DNA of 64,000 nt from Candidatus Dependentiae bacterium (GCA_003511165.1 DOJW01000004.1:1-64000), one strand, 5' to 3'. Shown: positions 8,070 through 16,921, counted from the stretch's first letter. Translations and numbers: made by a program. Notes: generated from the sequence alone by a model not told the origin.

Positions 8070-9790
8070 AATTTATTACATTTTCAGTTTTAATTTTTAT
8101 TTCTACAGATTTTTTGCTAAAAGCTACTCCGCCAGACACTCCACCAGACACTCCTGAATCTAAAAAAGATGAAACTCCAAAAAGTAGAAAAACACCAAGA
8201 AAAGGTCATATCGCATTACCTATGGATAGCGATGAAAGCTCTTCAGAAAAAGATGATTCTGAACAATTTAGCGAAGATGGTGATCCCGCGGTAAAACTCA
8301 CTTTTGGGGCTCCTGGAAATATTCCAAAAGCATCCTTTTTATTCCCTCCTAAAACTACAACTCATCATAAGCTCAAAAAGAAAAAAGAAGCCGAAGACGG
8401 CGATCAACTTTCAGATGAAGATACTCCTACAGCAGGACCTATTGGTTTCACTACTGCAAAAAAATCTGATGTTGCAAAATTTTCGAAAGGCACATTTGCT
8501 TATCTCTCAAAAGACTCACTAGATGAAGATGACGCTAAAAGCAAAACCTTACATAAAAAAAGAATAAGCAATAGCGTCGCAAGCAGTTCATCATCATCAT
8601 CATCATTAGCAGCAGCTCCACCGGAATCACATGCAAAACGTACACGCATTAAAAAAAGTCTTACTACCGCTTCCCATTCAAGACAAAAATTTTTAGATCA
8701 ACAAGCAGATCCTTTTGCTGAATTGGAAGATGAAGATGATACCGCTCCCTCTGAAAAACTAAAACAAATATTAGATGCTCTAAAAGAATTACCCCTAACT
8801 CCGGGATCAGGCTCTAGCTCTGTAGGTTTCAGCTTCATGCCCTTGCCCCCAGAACAGCAAATGAGACCGCCTTTTTCGCCAATGGAATCACCGATACTAA
8901 ATCATCCTATTATAAAAAAAATAGATCGTCGCAAATCCCAAGAAATAACTCTTTTAATAAGGTCTACACAAGAAGAAAATGAAAAAATTGCAATTTTAAA
9001 TTTAATGGCAGAATTTTTAAGATTCATAAAAAACAACGATGAAATAACTTGGTTTGATATTGTTCAAAAAAACAGATTTCTTCAAAATATAATTTCCGCC
9101 TGTGTTGAATTAAATCAAAGACTCCCCATAAATTTAAGAAAGAATCTAAATAATTTAATCATCGATTACCGCCATATTTTTGAAATGCAACATCAATCAG
9201 GGTTTCACTTTCTAGGGGATAAAGAAACACTTATTCTGCCAGAAACTAAAGAAGAAAATCCTATAACACAGGTATTTTGCGCGTATCACCATGTTAGCGG
9301 AGAGTGCCCCAATGGTAAATTTTCTACATTTTTTCCTCAACGCATGTCTAAAAGAGATGTAATAGAATCTGTAAGAAATAGCTTCAATCTACATAAAATA
9401 GCATCTAGTGAAAGTAAATATATTTCGTTCGATGCACAATATAATATTTATTTAGAAGTATTTTTGAAAAATGAAAATGGGATAATAACTATCACATCAG
9501 CATTTCCTATTCTTTATTTTATTCAATTAGATCGTGAACATAATATTGCTTTAAATAATTCACCTTACTCTCCTGAAGTAATTTTAAAATCTATAAGAGA
9601 GGCAACAAAAAAAGAAGATCTCGATATTTTAATTAAATACAAAACGGAAAGAAGAACAACTATTTTAGATATAGCTCCTATTCTAAAATTAAAAAATGCA
9701 ACTAAAGCAGAATCTGGAATTTACGTCGAAGTATCAAATGAATTTATTGAAGGGATAGAACAATCAGCCAGCGCGTCGTCTTCAAGCTAA
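8048..9790 (+). CDS. Secreted EndoU-like nuclease domain protein, copy 2
   Basis: This 580-aa paralogue of the preceding gene starts with the same 33-base stretch containing the RBS and first codons. It has a signal-like N-terminus, then about 260 residues of low-complexity Ser/Asp/Glu/Lys-rich sequence, much longer than in copy 1. The C-terminal domain keeps HIFEMQHQSGFH (H376, H382, H387), GKFSTFFPQ, DVIESV and ITSAFP. The middle cluster is CAYHH with CPNG. The tail is Ser/Ala-rich. Conservation concentrated in the C-terminal domain, with a free-evolving linker, suggests a common catalytic or binding domain with different delivery regions. A terminator follows at 9818-9850. Confidence 0.6.
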   Translation: MNFKKFFKFITFSVLIFISTDFLLKATPPDTPPDTPESKKDETPKSRKTPRKGHIALPMDSDESSSEKDDSEQFSEDGDPAVKLTFGAPGNIPKASFLFPPKTTTHHKLKKKKEAEDGDQLSDEDTPTAGPIGFTTAKKSDVAKFSKGTFAYLSKDSLDEDDAKSKTLHKKRISNSVASSSSSSSSLAAAPPESHAKRTRIKKSLTTASHSRQKFLDQQADPFAELEDEDDTAPSEKLKQILDALKELPLTPGSGSSSVGFSFMPLPPEQQMRPPFSPMESPILNHPIIKKIDRRKSQEITLLIRSTQEENEKIAILNLMAEFLRFIKNNDEITWFDIVQKNRFLQNIISACVELNQRLPINLRKNLNNLIIDYRHIFEMQHQSGFHFLGDKETLILPETKEENPITQVFCAYHHVSGECPNGKFSTFFPQRMSKRDVIESVRNSFNLHKIASSESKYISFDAQYNIYLEVFLKNENGIITITSAFPILYFIQLDREHNIALNNSPYSPEVILKSIREATKKEDLDILIKYKTERRTTILDIAPILKLKNATKAESGIYVEVSNEFIEGIEQSASASSSS

Positions 9791-9817
9791 ATAAATAATT
9801 TTATAAAAATATAAAAT

Positions 9818-9850
9818 AAAAAGAGATCGAAAACATCGATCTCTTTTTTT
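9818..9850 (+). terminator. Intrinsic terminator after the EndoU-like pair
   Basis: The stem AGAGATCGA / TCGATCTCT, with loop AAACA, is followed by a run of T. It lies 28 bases after the stop at 9790. Confidence 0.85.
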
Positions 9851-9920
9851 GTGACTTAAACTTTCAAAAATGATAAATTTATACACATTAATGCAAAACA
9901 AATTTAAAAAGGAAAATAGT

Positions 9921-10601
9921 ATGATTTTAGTTTCTATTGAAGGTAATGCAGGAGCTGGAAAAACAACCTTTTTCAAGGTGCTAGAATCAAAACTTAAAGG
10001 CAAAAATATCAACGCCGCTTTTATTCCGGAACCTGTAAATAAATGGTTAAATATAAAAGATGAAAAAGGCGAAAATTTACTAGGCAATTTTTATAAAAAC
10101 ACCCCCAGATGGGCATACACTATACAAACAGCAGCGTTTTTTACCAAACTAGACGCAATTATGCAAGCAGCGCAAACAAAAGTAGATTTCATCATCACAG
10201 AAAGATCGATTTATTCCGATCAAAAAATATTTATCCCGGCAATAAAAATTGATAATAATATTTCAGATTTTGAAGAAGAAATTTACTCTCTATCAAAACC
10301 ACTATTTCAAACTGTGACTCAAAATTTAAAAATTAAAAATGTAATTTATTTAAGATGCTCTCCTCAAACGGCTATGAAACGAATTGCATCAAGAGGAAGA
10401 CCTGAAGAAACAGTAACACCTTTTGCATACATACAATCACTTCATGATAAACATGAACAGTGGTTAATGGATTCTAAAAACTCATTTAAAGTTCTAACAA
10501 TTGATAATGAACTAGATTTTGATACAGAAAAACATGAAACACAATTTGATGAGATGATAGATCAAGTAATTAAATTTTTGAATAATCTAAAACAACAATA
10601 A
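9921..10601 (+). CDS. Deoxynucleoside kinase (dNK/dCK/dGK family)
   Basis: The product phosphorylates deoxynucleosides for the salvage pathway. From the start used here (ATG 9921, after AAGGAAA) it has 226 aa; an earlier ATG at 9870 has no such site. The P-loop is GNAGAGKTT (about residues 8-16). The (D/E)RS motif appears as ERSIYSDQ near residue 90. The lid region RIASRGRPEE has the arginines expected for phosphoryl transfer. The order P-loop, ERS, lid matches the family also found in mitochondria, Bacillus and Mycoplasma. Substrate choice cannot be read by eye. It converges with pepA across a shared terminator. Confidence 0.8.
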   Translation: MILVSIEGNAGAGKTTFFKVLESKLKGKNINAAFIPEPVNKWLNIKDEKGENLLGNFYKNTPRWAYTIQTAAFFTKLDAIMQAAQTKVDFIITERSIYSDQKIFIPAIKIDNNISDFEEEIYSLSKPLFQTVTQNLKIKNVIYLRCSPQTAMKRIASRGRPEETVTPFAYIQSLHDKHEQWLMDSKNSFKVLTIDNELDFDTEKHETQFDEMIDQVIKFLNNLKQQ

Positions 10602-10602
10602 T

Positions 10603-10636
10603 AAAAAAGGGCGGAAAATATTTTCCGCCCTTTTTT
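10603..10636. terminator. Bidirectional intrinsic terminator
   Basis: A perfect palindrome, A-tract GGGCGGAAAA / TTTTCCGCCC T-tract, sits between the convergent dNK and pepA genes and can serve both. Confidence 0.9.
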
Positions 10637-10649
10637 ATTATTTTACTTT

Positions 10650-12167
10650 TTATTGATGTTTCAAAATATACTCTACAAGCAATCTAATACCAGCTCCGCT
10701 CGCACCTTTGATACCTGGAACATCACTAGCGACTCCAGCAATATCCAAATGTGCCCACGGAATATTTTTATCTACAAAATTTTCTAAAAATAGTCCCGCT
10801 GTGATCGTTCCTGCTCCATAAGTTGATTTACCAGTATTTGAAAGATCTGCAAAATCAGATTCTATTGCAGGTTTATATTCATCATCGAGAGGAAGTTGCC
10901 ATACCTTATCACCTGTTATTTGACCTGCAATTTCTAACTCTTTTACTAATTTTTCATCTCGACTCAATAAACCAGCATAAAAATGTCCCAACGCTATTTC
11001 AACAGCTTTTGTCAAAGTTGCAATATCAATAATAACAGTTGGTTTATAAAATTTTTGCAAATAACAAAGTGCATCTGCAAGTATTAATCTACCTTCTGCA
11101 TCAGTACTTTTAATCTCTGCAGTTTTACCATTCATAAATGTGACAATATCATCCTGTCGACTACTTTTACCACTTGGCATATTTTCTACAACAGGCGCAA
11201 CCACAACAACATCAACATCTGGTTTAATTTCAGAAATTGCTTTGATCGTTGCCATAACAGCTGCAGCACCACACATATCATATTTCATACCAGTCATACC
11301 AGCAGATGGTTTTAGACTAATTCCACCAGAATCGAATGTTACACCTTTTCCAACCAAACCAATAAGTGATGCATTTTTCACATCCGATTTGTACTCAACA
11401 ATTATAAATTTTCCATCTTGATCTGAACCAGCATCAACACAAGCAAATCCACCCATTCCAAGCTCGATCGCTTTATCTCGTCCGAAAACGCTATATTTCA
11501 AATTTGCAGATTTTGCTAATGCTTCGACCTCTTTTGCAAAAACAGTTGGGGTCAAAACATTGGGTGGAGTATCCGCCCAATGACGTGCCATATTCATAGC
11601 TTTGCCGATAGTCATACCTTGAAACAAAAACTCTTCGATCAACGCTTTTTCTTCTGCCAAAACTTCTTTTTCGCCGTTGGTCAAAATAATTTCGCCACTA
11701 AACTCTTCTTTTTTATCTGCTTTAAACGCTGTAAATTCATAATTTGCGATTTGAGCGGAAACTGCAATCTGCTTAACAATTTCAGAAATTTTTAGATCTT
11801 TTCGCTCATGCATGTAAGGAATGGATAAAACTCCAGATTTGATTTCTAAATTTTTCATTGTTTTAACAAGTTTATCAATTGCTTTGCGTAAATGATCAAG
11901 TTTTTTATCCCAAGAGATATCAATTTTTCCTATTCCTACAAAAACAAACTGAACAAGTTCTCCAGCTCTAAGACCACTCAAAACAAAACTTTGACCACAT
12001 TTACCTTCAAATTTATGTTTTTTCAAAATTTCACTTAAATGCGGATAACAATCTTTTTCGATAACTTTCAAATTTGGTGAGATAGAAAAATTTTCTTCAA
12101 GCAGGAAAAAATATCCCTCTGCTCTGTTTTCCCAAAATGAATTTTCTGATAAACGAATTGAAATCAT
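10650..12167 (-). CDS. pepA: Leucyl aminopeptidase (PepA, M17 family)
   Basis: This cytosolic dinuclear-metal exopeptidase of 505 aa removes N-terminal residues from peptides. The catalytic C-terminal domain has the M17 segment VGKGVTFDSGGISLKP (catalytic Lys and metal ligand Asp) at about residue 270. It also has the signature STDAEGRLILADAL (metal Asp/Glu and Arg) at about residue 353. The N-terminal half is the variable macro-like domain. Length is typical. The RBS lies in an inverted repeat (12168-12227). The gene follows sufU by about 83 bases on the same strand. Confidence 0.95.
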   Translation of the reverse strand: MISIRLSENSFWENRAEGYFFLLEENFSISPNLKVIEKDCYPHLSEILKKHKFEGKCGQSFVLSGLRAGELVQFVFVGIGKIDISWDKKLDHLRKAIDKLVKTMKNLEIKSGVLSIPYMHERKDLKISEIVKQIAVSAQIANYEFTAFKADKKEEFSGEIILTNGEKEVLAEEKALIEEFLFQGMTIGKAMNMARHWADTPPNVLTPTVFAKEVEALAKSANLKYSVFGRDKAIELGMGGFACVDAGSDQDGKFIIVEYKSDVKNASLIGLVGKGVTFDSGGISLKPSAGMTGMKYDMCGAAAVMATIKAISEIKPDVDVVVVAPVVENMPSGKSSRQDDIVTFMNGKTAEIKSTDAEGRLILADALCYLQKFYKPTVIIDIATLTKAVEIALGHFYAGLLSRDEKLVKELEIAGQITGDKVWQLPLDDEYKPAIESDFADLSNTGKSTYGAGTITAGLFLENFVDKNIPWAHLDIAGVASDVPGIKGASGAGIRLLVEYILKHQ

Positions 12168-12227
12168 TTTTTAAACCTTTCAAAAAAGTAATTAATTGCA
12201 CAGCAATAATAGCTTAAGGTTTAAAAA
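12168..12227 (-). promoter_or_regulatory. Inverted repeat overlapping the pepA ribosome-binding site
   Basis: TTTTTAAACCTT (12168-12179) and AAGGTTTAAAAA (12216-12227) are exact complements separated by 36 bases. The left arm contains the pepA Shine-Dalgarno on the minus strand. If folded, the RNA would sequester the RBS. The stem is AT-rich and this may be chance. Confidence 0.3.
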
Positions 12228-12250
12228 TTGAAAATGAAAATAACAAGTAT

Positions 12251-12637
12251 TTATCTACTATTTGAATTGTTAAAAGGCGCTAAACCTTTTTTTAAAACAA
12301 CGAGAGGAAGAAGTGCACATTTGATACGATTGGGACCAAGAGTGATACCAACCTCTTTGATAAAGGTTTCAGGTGAAATATTTAAAACTTCAGATATTTT
12401 TTTATTTTTACACATTTCAGTAAGAATTGATGCCGAAGCTTGGCTCAAGACGCAACCACTAGAAACAAATTTTAAATCGCAAATCAAATCATCTTGTATT
12501 TTACCTTCGATTGAGACTTTGTCTCCACAAGAAGGATTTTCATCCGCTACTTTAAAATCTGGATTTTCTAAATGACCACAATTTTTAGGATTTTTAAAAT
12601 GATCCATTAATTCTTTTTGATAAATCTGCATGCTCAC
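12251..12637 (-). CDS. sufU: Iron-sulfur cluster scaffold/sulfur acceptor, SufU/IscU type
   Basis: This 128-aa protein accepts sulfur from the desulfurase encoded immediately upstream. The three conserved cysteines are at about C37 (NPSCGD), C62 (SSGCVLSQAS) and C107 (RIKCALLPL). The spacing between the second and third Cys is IscU-like. The RIKC context, with Arg rather than the IscU His-Cys, is SufU-like, so subtype is uncertain. The start is GTG at 12637, or ATG two codons later. It lies only four bases after the SufS stop, and the two are surely one transcript. The other SUF components (SufB, SufC, SufD) are not in the window. Confidence 0.85.
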   Translation of the reverse strand: MSMQIYQKELMDHFKNPKNCGHLENPDFKVADENPSCGDKVSIEGKIQDDLICDLKFVSSGCVLSQASASILTEMCKNKKISEVLNISPETFIKEVGITLGPNRIKCALLPLVVLKKGLAPFNNSNSR

Positions 12638-12641
12638 AAGT

Positions 12642-13979
12642 TTAATCTTTCTTTAAAGAATTGATCGCTTCATTCAAAGTCAATAATAACAAGTCAACTT
12701 CTTCCAAATTATTATAAAGATAAAAACTTACACGCAAAGAAGAATCTTTGCCTAGCATATTCATAAAAGGTTGAGCACAGTGATTTCCAGCTCTCACCAT
12801 TATTCCACGCATATCAAGGTAAGCTGCTATATCGTGAGGATGGATTCCTTTAATATTGAAACTTACAAGATGCCCATCTTTTCTAATCAAATTTTTATTT
12901 CCTAAAATTTCAATGTCTTTGATAGATTCAAGACCATCTAAAAGTTTACTACAAAGCTTCGCTTCATGTTCCTTTAATGCATTGAAATCTATATTGGAAT
13001 TTATATAATCCAAAGCTGCACCTAAACCAATCACACCTGCGATCGGAGGAGTTCCTGCTTCAAATTTATGAGGCGCTTCTTTCCATATCGATTTTTTAAC
13101 ATCTGCACTGTAAACCATTGATCCACCAAATCTGAAAGGTTCTATAGAATCATGTAAATCTTTTTTGATATATAAAATACCAACACCTGTTGGACCTAAC
13201 AGTTTATGAGATGAAAATGCTAAAAAGTCAGCTCCCCATTTCTGCACATCGACTTTGCAATGAGCAATCATCTGCGAAGCATCAATTAAAATTTTGGCAC
13301 CAACTTCTCTTACTCTTTTGATAAAATCTTCGAATACAAAATTTTCAAAATCAAAAATTGGACCTATCACATTAGAATAAGGAGCAAAAGCAATTAATTT
13401 GGTTTTATTTGAAATAACTTTTTTCCAAAAATCATAATCTAACTTTGGTACTACTATTTTTTGCTCATCAAGCTCACCATAAACACCAATATTATCTAAA
13501 TTTAATTCTTCTTCTTTTTGCTCAAAGCCAACAACAAAATTATTGGAATCGAAAGGAAAATATTTTATTGAAACGCCTAAATCTTTTGAAATAACTTGCC
13601 ATGGAAGAAAATTGGAAACATGTTCCGTTGGTGAAAGTAAAATTTCATCACCTTTTGAGAGATTTTGCCTTGCCCAAGTTTGAGCTACAAAATTTATAGA
13701 ATCGGTCGCACCATAAGTGAAAATAATTTCTTTAGAATCAGCATTGATGAATTTCGCTACTTTTTCTCGAGTTGCTTCAAATTTAGCAGTATTTTGCTCA
13801 CTTAAATCATAAATTCCGCGATGAACATTCGAGTTAGAATTTTTATAAAAATCGGTAATTGCATCAATAACAGAAATCGGCTTTTGTGAAGTCGCAGCAC
13901 TATCAAGGTAAATTAACTCTTTTGGAGCACCTTTTTTACCAAAAATAGGAAAATCTGATCTAATTTTCTTAAAATTCAT
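12642..13979 (-). CDS. sufS: Cysteine desulfurase SufS (class II)
   Basis: This PLP enzyme transfers sulfur from cysteine to a scaffold for Fe-S cluster assembly. The product has 445 aa. The Schiff-base lysine is in FSSHKLLGPTG (K259). Earlier conserved features are YLDSAATSQKP near residue 25 and NVHRGIY near residue 51. The active-site cysteine lies in RAGNHCAQPFM at about residue 395. It is about 35 residues longer than typical SufS because of an extra segment around residues 148-180 rich in Glu/Asp and Val. It forms a tight operon with sufU. Confidence 0.93.
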   Translation of the reverse strand: MNFKKIRSDFPIFGKKGAPKELIYLDSAATSQKPISVIDAITDFYKNSNSNVHRGIYDLSEQNTAKFEATREKVAKFINADSKEIIFTYGATDSINFVAQTWARQNLSKGDEILLSPTEHVSNFLPWQVISKDLGVSIKYFPFDSNNFVVGFEQKEEELNLDNIGVYGELDEQKIVVPKLDYDFWKKVISNKTKLIAFAPYSNVIGPIFDFENFVFEDFIKRVREVGAKILIDASQMIAHCKVDVQKWGADFLAFSSHKLLGPTGVGILYIKKDLHDSIEPFRFGGSMVYSADVKKSIWKEAPHKFEAGTPPIAGVIGLGAALDYINSNIDFNALKEHEAKLCSKLLDGLESIKDIEILGNKNLIRKDGHLVSFNIKGIHPHDIAAYLDMRGIMVRAGNHCAQPFMNMLGKDSSLRVSFYLYNNLEEVDLLLLTLNEAINSLKKD

Positions 13980-14128
13980 TATTTCACCACTAAGTTAAAC
14001 TCTTTTAGCATTTCTTATAAACGCTTTAGATCCATTTTAAATGATTCTGCAAATAAATCATCTGCTAGACAGGATAATGTGCAAAAAACTCAAAAAACCC
14101 ACTTTTTTTGTATCATAACTAATATTTA

Positions 14129-14611
14129 TTAATAATATCCGTCAAGTTCGCCAGCTTGATGCAATTGATATTTAACGTTGCTTGATAATCTTTGCCATGA
14201 AATTAATTTCTGTCTTAATTCTGTCATCTTTATATCGCATGCAATCCTTGCATCTGGAGATTCCGGATCTAATACTCCAGGGCTTTTCTCATAATAACCG
14301 ATTGTTTCATTTAATTCTCGAATTGGTTTATTACAAGCAAACAATACTGAGCTAGTAATTATAGAACCTTTTTCTAAAAGAAATTCTGCTATTGTAAACA
14401 AATCAACTCTTTCACAAGCTCTTTGCAACGGTAAAAAAAATTTTTCATCTTTTTCATCTATACAACTTGGATTTAAACTAACCAAAAATCTAACAAATTC
14501 AAGATTGCCTGCTTTGATAGCATCAAAAATCGCATGATGCACACCCAATAAATTAGATTCCCCTAATATTGAAAAAAACAAAAATGTTAATAATTTAAAA
14601 TACTTTTTCAT
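14129..14611 (-). CDS. Secreted short ankyrin-family protein (paralogue 4)
   Basis: At 160 aa this is the shortest of four tandem paralogues. The signal peptide (about residues 1-23) is nearly identical to that of the gene at 15318-15998. The mature start has the family motif GVHHAIFDAI. One ankyrin-like unit is recognisable (FDAIKAGNLEFVRFLVSLNP followed by the PLQRACER helix), and a second begins with FTIAEFLLEKGS. The C-terminal 60 residues do not match the other paralogues. A truncated or recombined copy is likely. Function is unknown; ankyrin proteins of host-associated bacteria often bind host proteins. Confidence 0.7.
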   Translation of the reverse strand: MKKYFKLLTFLFFSILGESNLLGVHHAIFDAIKAGNLEFVRFLVSLNPSCIDEKDEKFFLPLQRACERVDLFTIAEFLLEKGSIITSSVLFACNKPIRELNETIGYYEKSPGVLDPESPDARIACDIKMTELRQKLISWQRLSSNVKYQLHQAGELDGYY

Positions 14612-14658
14612 GGTATTCCCCCAACTTATTTTTAATTTAATTGAATTCTAACTTCATA

Positions 14659-15306
14659 TTATTGAATAAGTTCCATAGAAGTAGCCCCCCTACTTTTTAG
14701 AAACGTTATTGTATTCTTTAAATTTTCTATAACTTCAGATTGCAAATCTATTTTTTCTTGAAATTCATCTAAAAATTTTTCTGTAAATTTAGCATCCACC
14801 TTCATTAAATAGTTATATGTTTTTCCCAACTCTTTAAAATAAGGCATTTCAATGGCGTTATATTTAATAATTGCAGTATCTAAAATCGAATCCCCAAAGG
14901 AGTTAACATAAGAAACATCCGCTCCATTATTAACTAATAACTTAACCAAATGATGTGGAATATTTTTATATACTGCTACCTGCAAAACAGAAAAACCAGG
15001 TAATCTTGTTTCAACTACGTTTACATCTACCACAACATACAAGATTAAAAATTTAAAAATTTTTTCTAAAATTTCACGCTTATCTAAATCTTCTTCGTCG
15101 CCTAATCTCTCACATAATTTAAATAAAGGATTTACACCTCTTTCATCGACAAAATTTACAGATTCAGGATCTTCTTCAACCAAAAGTTTAATTCGCTCAT
15201 AATCTGCATTTTCTACCACATCAAAGATTTCATGATGTTCTGCAAATATGCTAAAAGCACTCCCAAGTATTGATAAAAATATTAATAGTTTTAAACTTTT
15301 TTTCAT
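14659..15306 (-). CDS. Secreted ankyrin-repeat protein (paralogue 3)
   Basis: The product has 215 aa with a Sec signal ending near AEHHEIFD. Ankyrin-type units include YERIKLLVEEDPESVNFVDE with GVNPLFKLCE, and FSVLQVAVYKN with HHLVKLLVNNGADVSYVNS and GDSILDTAI. Between them lies an insert with DEEDLDKREILEKIF. The last 50 residues look helical. It is part of a tandem family with gaps of 11 and 47 bases to its neighbours. Export to the periplasm or beyond is inferred from the signal only. Confidence 0.75.
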   Translation of the reverse strand: MKKSLKLLIFLSILGSAFSIFAEHHEIFDVVENADYERIKLLVEEDPESVNFVDERGVNPLFKLCERLGDEEDLDKREILEKIFKFLILYVVVDVNVVETRLPGFSVLQVAVYKNIPHHLVKLLVNNGADVSYVNSFGDSILDTAIIKYNAIEMPYFKELGKTYNYLMKVDAKFTEKFLDEFQEKIDLQSEVIENLKNTITFLKSRGATSMELIQ

Positions 15307-15317
15307 AAATAATTTTA

Positions 15318-15998
15318 TTAAGCTTCTGATCTAAGACTCTTCTGAATCAAAGAAATTAGGGTTTCAAATTTATTTAACACTACACTTTGGGTTGCAAATT
15401 CAGATTGAAGATCTATTAAACATTTTTCGTTATATTCAAGCACTCTCAAAAAGCTAGGAAGATAACTTGATGGTGTTAATTTTAAAATATTTTCTTGATG
15501 ATATTTTATTGATAACTTCAACGGCCGATAAATGATTAAAACAGCACATAGCTTATTCTCAGCAACATTTAAAACTGAATCTCCAAAAGAATTTATATAA
15601 GAAACCCTTGCCCCTTTTTCAATTAATGATGCAATGGAATCATATGAAAGATCATTTTGCACTGCACATTGTAAAACTGAAAAATTGGGAATATTCGGTT
15701 CAATAAAATTTACATCTGCATCCGTACTCTGTAAAAAATATAAAAATATTTTTTCTAAATTTTTACGTCTATTAAAATCCTCTTCCGAACCATATATATC
15801 ACACAATTTAAACAAAGGAGTAACACCTTTTTCATCAATACAATTTACACATGTACAATCTTGCCTTATCAATGTTTTAATTCCTTCAAAATCCGCCAAA
15901 ACTAAAGTATCAAAAATTACATGATGCACTCCAAATAAATTCGACGCGCCTAATATTGAAAAAAACAAAAATGTTAATAATTTAAAATACTTTTTCAT
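15318..15998 (-). CDS. Secreted ankyrin-repeat protein (paralogue 2)
   Basis: The product has 226 aa with a signal peptide and the motif GVHHVIFDTL. The repeat architecture matches its neighbours: FEGIKTLIRQDCTCVNCIDE with GVTPLFKLCD, then the GSEEDFNRRKNLEKIF insert, then FSVLQCAVQND and SLIEKGARVSYINS with GDSVLN. The first repeat contains two unusual Cys. Its last four bases overlap the start of the sequence of paralogue 1 in the cluster (stop/start region at 15995-15998), so translation may be coupled. Function is unknown. Confidence 0.75.
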   Translation of the reverse strand: MKKYFKLLTFLFFSILGASNLFGVHHVIFDTLVLADFEGIKTLIRQDCTCVNCIDEKGVTPLFKLCDIYGSEEDFNRRKNLEKIFLYFLQSTDADVNFIEPNIPNFSVLQCAVQNDLSYDSIASLIEKGARVSYINSFGDSVLNVAENKLCAVLIIYRPLKLSIKYHQENILKLTPSSYLPSFLRVLEYNEKCLIDLQSEFATQSVVLNKFETLISLIQKSLRSEA

Positions 15999-16717
15999 AA
16001 ATAACCTTCCATTTTTATGAATTTAGGATTTAGGTAGTGAAATAAATTCATCATTTTTAATAAATCGTGGACAATTTTACGCTGACAATCAAAAGGGAAA
16101 CTTAGATGCTCTTCTAAATGAAATTGATGTTTTTCTCGTTGTTGTATTAAATCTTCTAATGAATATCCACAATATTTAGAACATTCCATATCCCTAATTT
16201 TTTTTATTTTATTTTTATGAGAATTAATTTCTTTCCGAAGCGCATCTAAAACTACTTTTTCCTTTAAATAATTTTTTTCTGCTATATCCAATACAGAATT
16301 TCCAGATAAATTTACATAAGAAATATCTGCGCCCTTTTTTACCAATAATTCAATTAAAGAATATGAAATATCTTTATCAATAGCATATTGTAAAATTGAA
16401 AATTTTGGCGCTGTTTCTAAAACTGAATTTACATTCACATCTGTATATTTAACTATATATCTAAAAATATTTTTTAATTTTTTACGTCTATCAAAATCCT
16501 CTTCCGAACCATATAAATCACATAATTTAAATAAAGGCGAAACTCCATTTTCATCAACAAAATTTACAGATTCAGGCTCTCTTTCCAATACCAAAAGAAC
16601 TTTGCTATAACTAGCTTTTTCTATCGCATCAAAAATTGCATGATGCTCACAAAACAAATTGGAAACGGAAATTAATGCAAGAAATGCAAAAGTTAATAAT
16701 TTAAAACCTTTTTTCAT
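15995..16717 (-). CDS. Secreted ankyrin-repeat protein (paralogue 1, first of cluster)
   Basis: This 240-aa protein is the first gene transcribed in the cluster. The signal peptide ends near NLFCEHHAIFDAI. Ankyrin units cover about residues 25-65 (ending FVDENGVSPLFKLC) and 108-150 (FSILQYAIDKD, LIELLVKKGADISYVNL, GNSVLDIAE), with the family insert GSEEDFDRRKKLKNIF between them. A lysine-rich helical C-terminal region follows. A terminator for the preceding operon lies 130 bases upstream, so a separate promoter for the cluster is expected in 16718-16846. Confidence 0.75.
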   Translation of the reverse strand: MKKGFKLLTFAFLALISVSNLFCEHHAIFDAIEKASYSKVLLVLEREPESVNFVDENGVSPLFKLCDLYGSEEDFDRRKKLKNIFRYIVKYTDVNVNSVLETAPKFSILQYAIDKDISYSLIELLVKKGADISYVNLSGNSVLDIAEKNYLKEKVVLDALRKEINSHKNKIKKIRDMECSKYCGYSLEDLIQQREKHQFHLEEHLSFPFDCQRKIVHDLLKMMNLFHYLNPKFIKMEGYL

Positions 16718-16846
16718 AAATAACCCCCAAATTTAACAAATTTTGATATTTAAACGCTGGATGATTGTTATATTCTAATTGAAAATAAAAATAAATCAAC
16801 CGCTAAAATAAAGAACTATTTTAATCGATTTTTTATTAAATTTGAA

Positions 16847-16884
16847 TAAAAAAAGAGGCGATTTAATTAAAAACCGCCTCTTTT
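16847..16884 (-). terminator. Intrinsic terminator of the pot-lepB-metG operon
   Basis: AAAGAGGCG and CGCCTCTTT form the stem around a 13-base loop. Read on the minus strand the hairpin is followed by a U-run. It lies 38 bases after the stop of the small secreted protein gene. Confidence 0.8.
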
Positions 16885-16921
16885 AAAGGTTTTTTACTAA
16901 AAATATGATTTTTACTTAGTT

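Larger units (their letters stand above)
14562..15998 (-). repeat. Perfect 50-base direct repeats encoding ankyrin-protein signal peptides
   Basis: Bases 14562-14611 and 15949-15998 are identical over 50 bases and encode the same start codon and first codons of the signal peptide. Flanking sequence diverges quickly. This fits recent duplication or gene conversion of the 5' end. Confidence 0.9.

Noticed and set aside
12228..12575. A 115-aa plus-strand frame over sufU
   Set aside because: It is a shadow of the conserved scaffold gene on the other strand.
14060..14128. A possible terminator after the ankyrin cluster
   Set aside because: The A and T tracts do not form a convincing stem; no hairpin is supported.
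14129..16717. Ankyrin genes as an abortive-infection or toxin-antitoxin set
   Set aside because: The signal peptides and lack of any toxin or antitoxin domain favour exported proteins.
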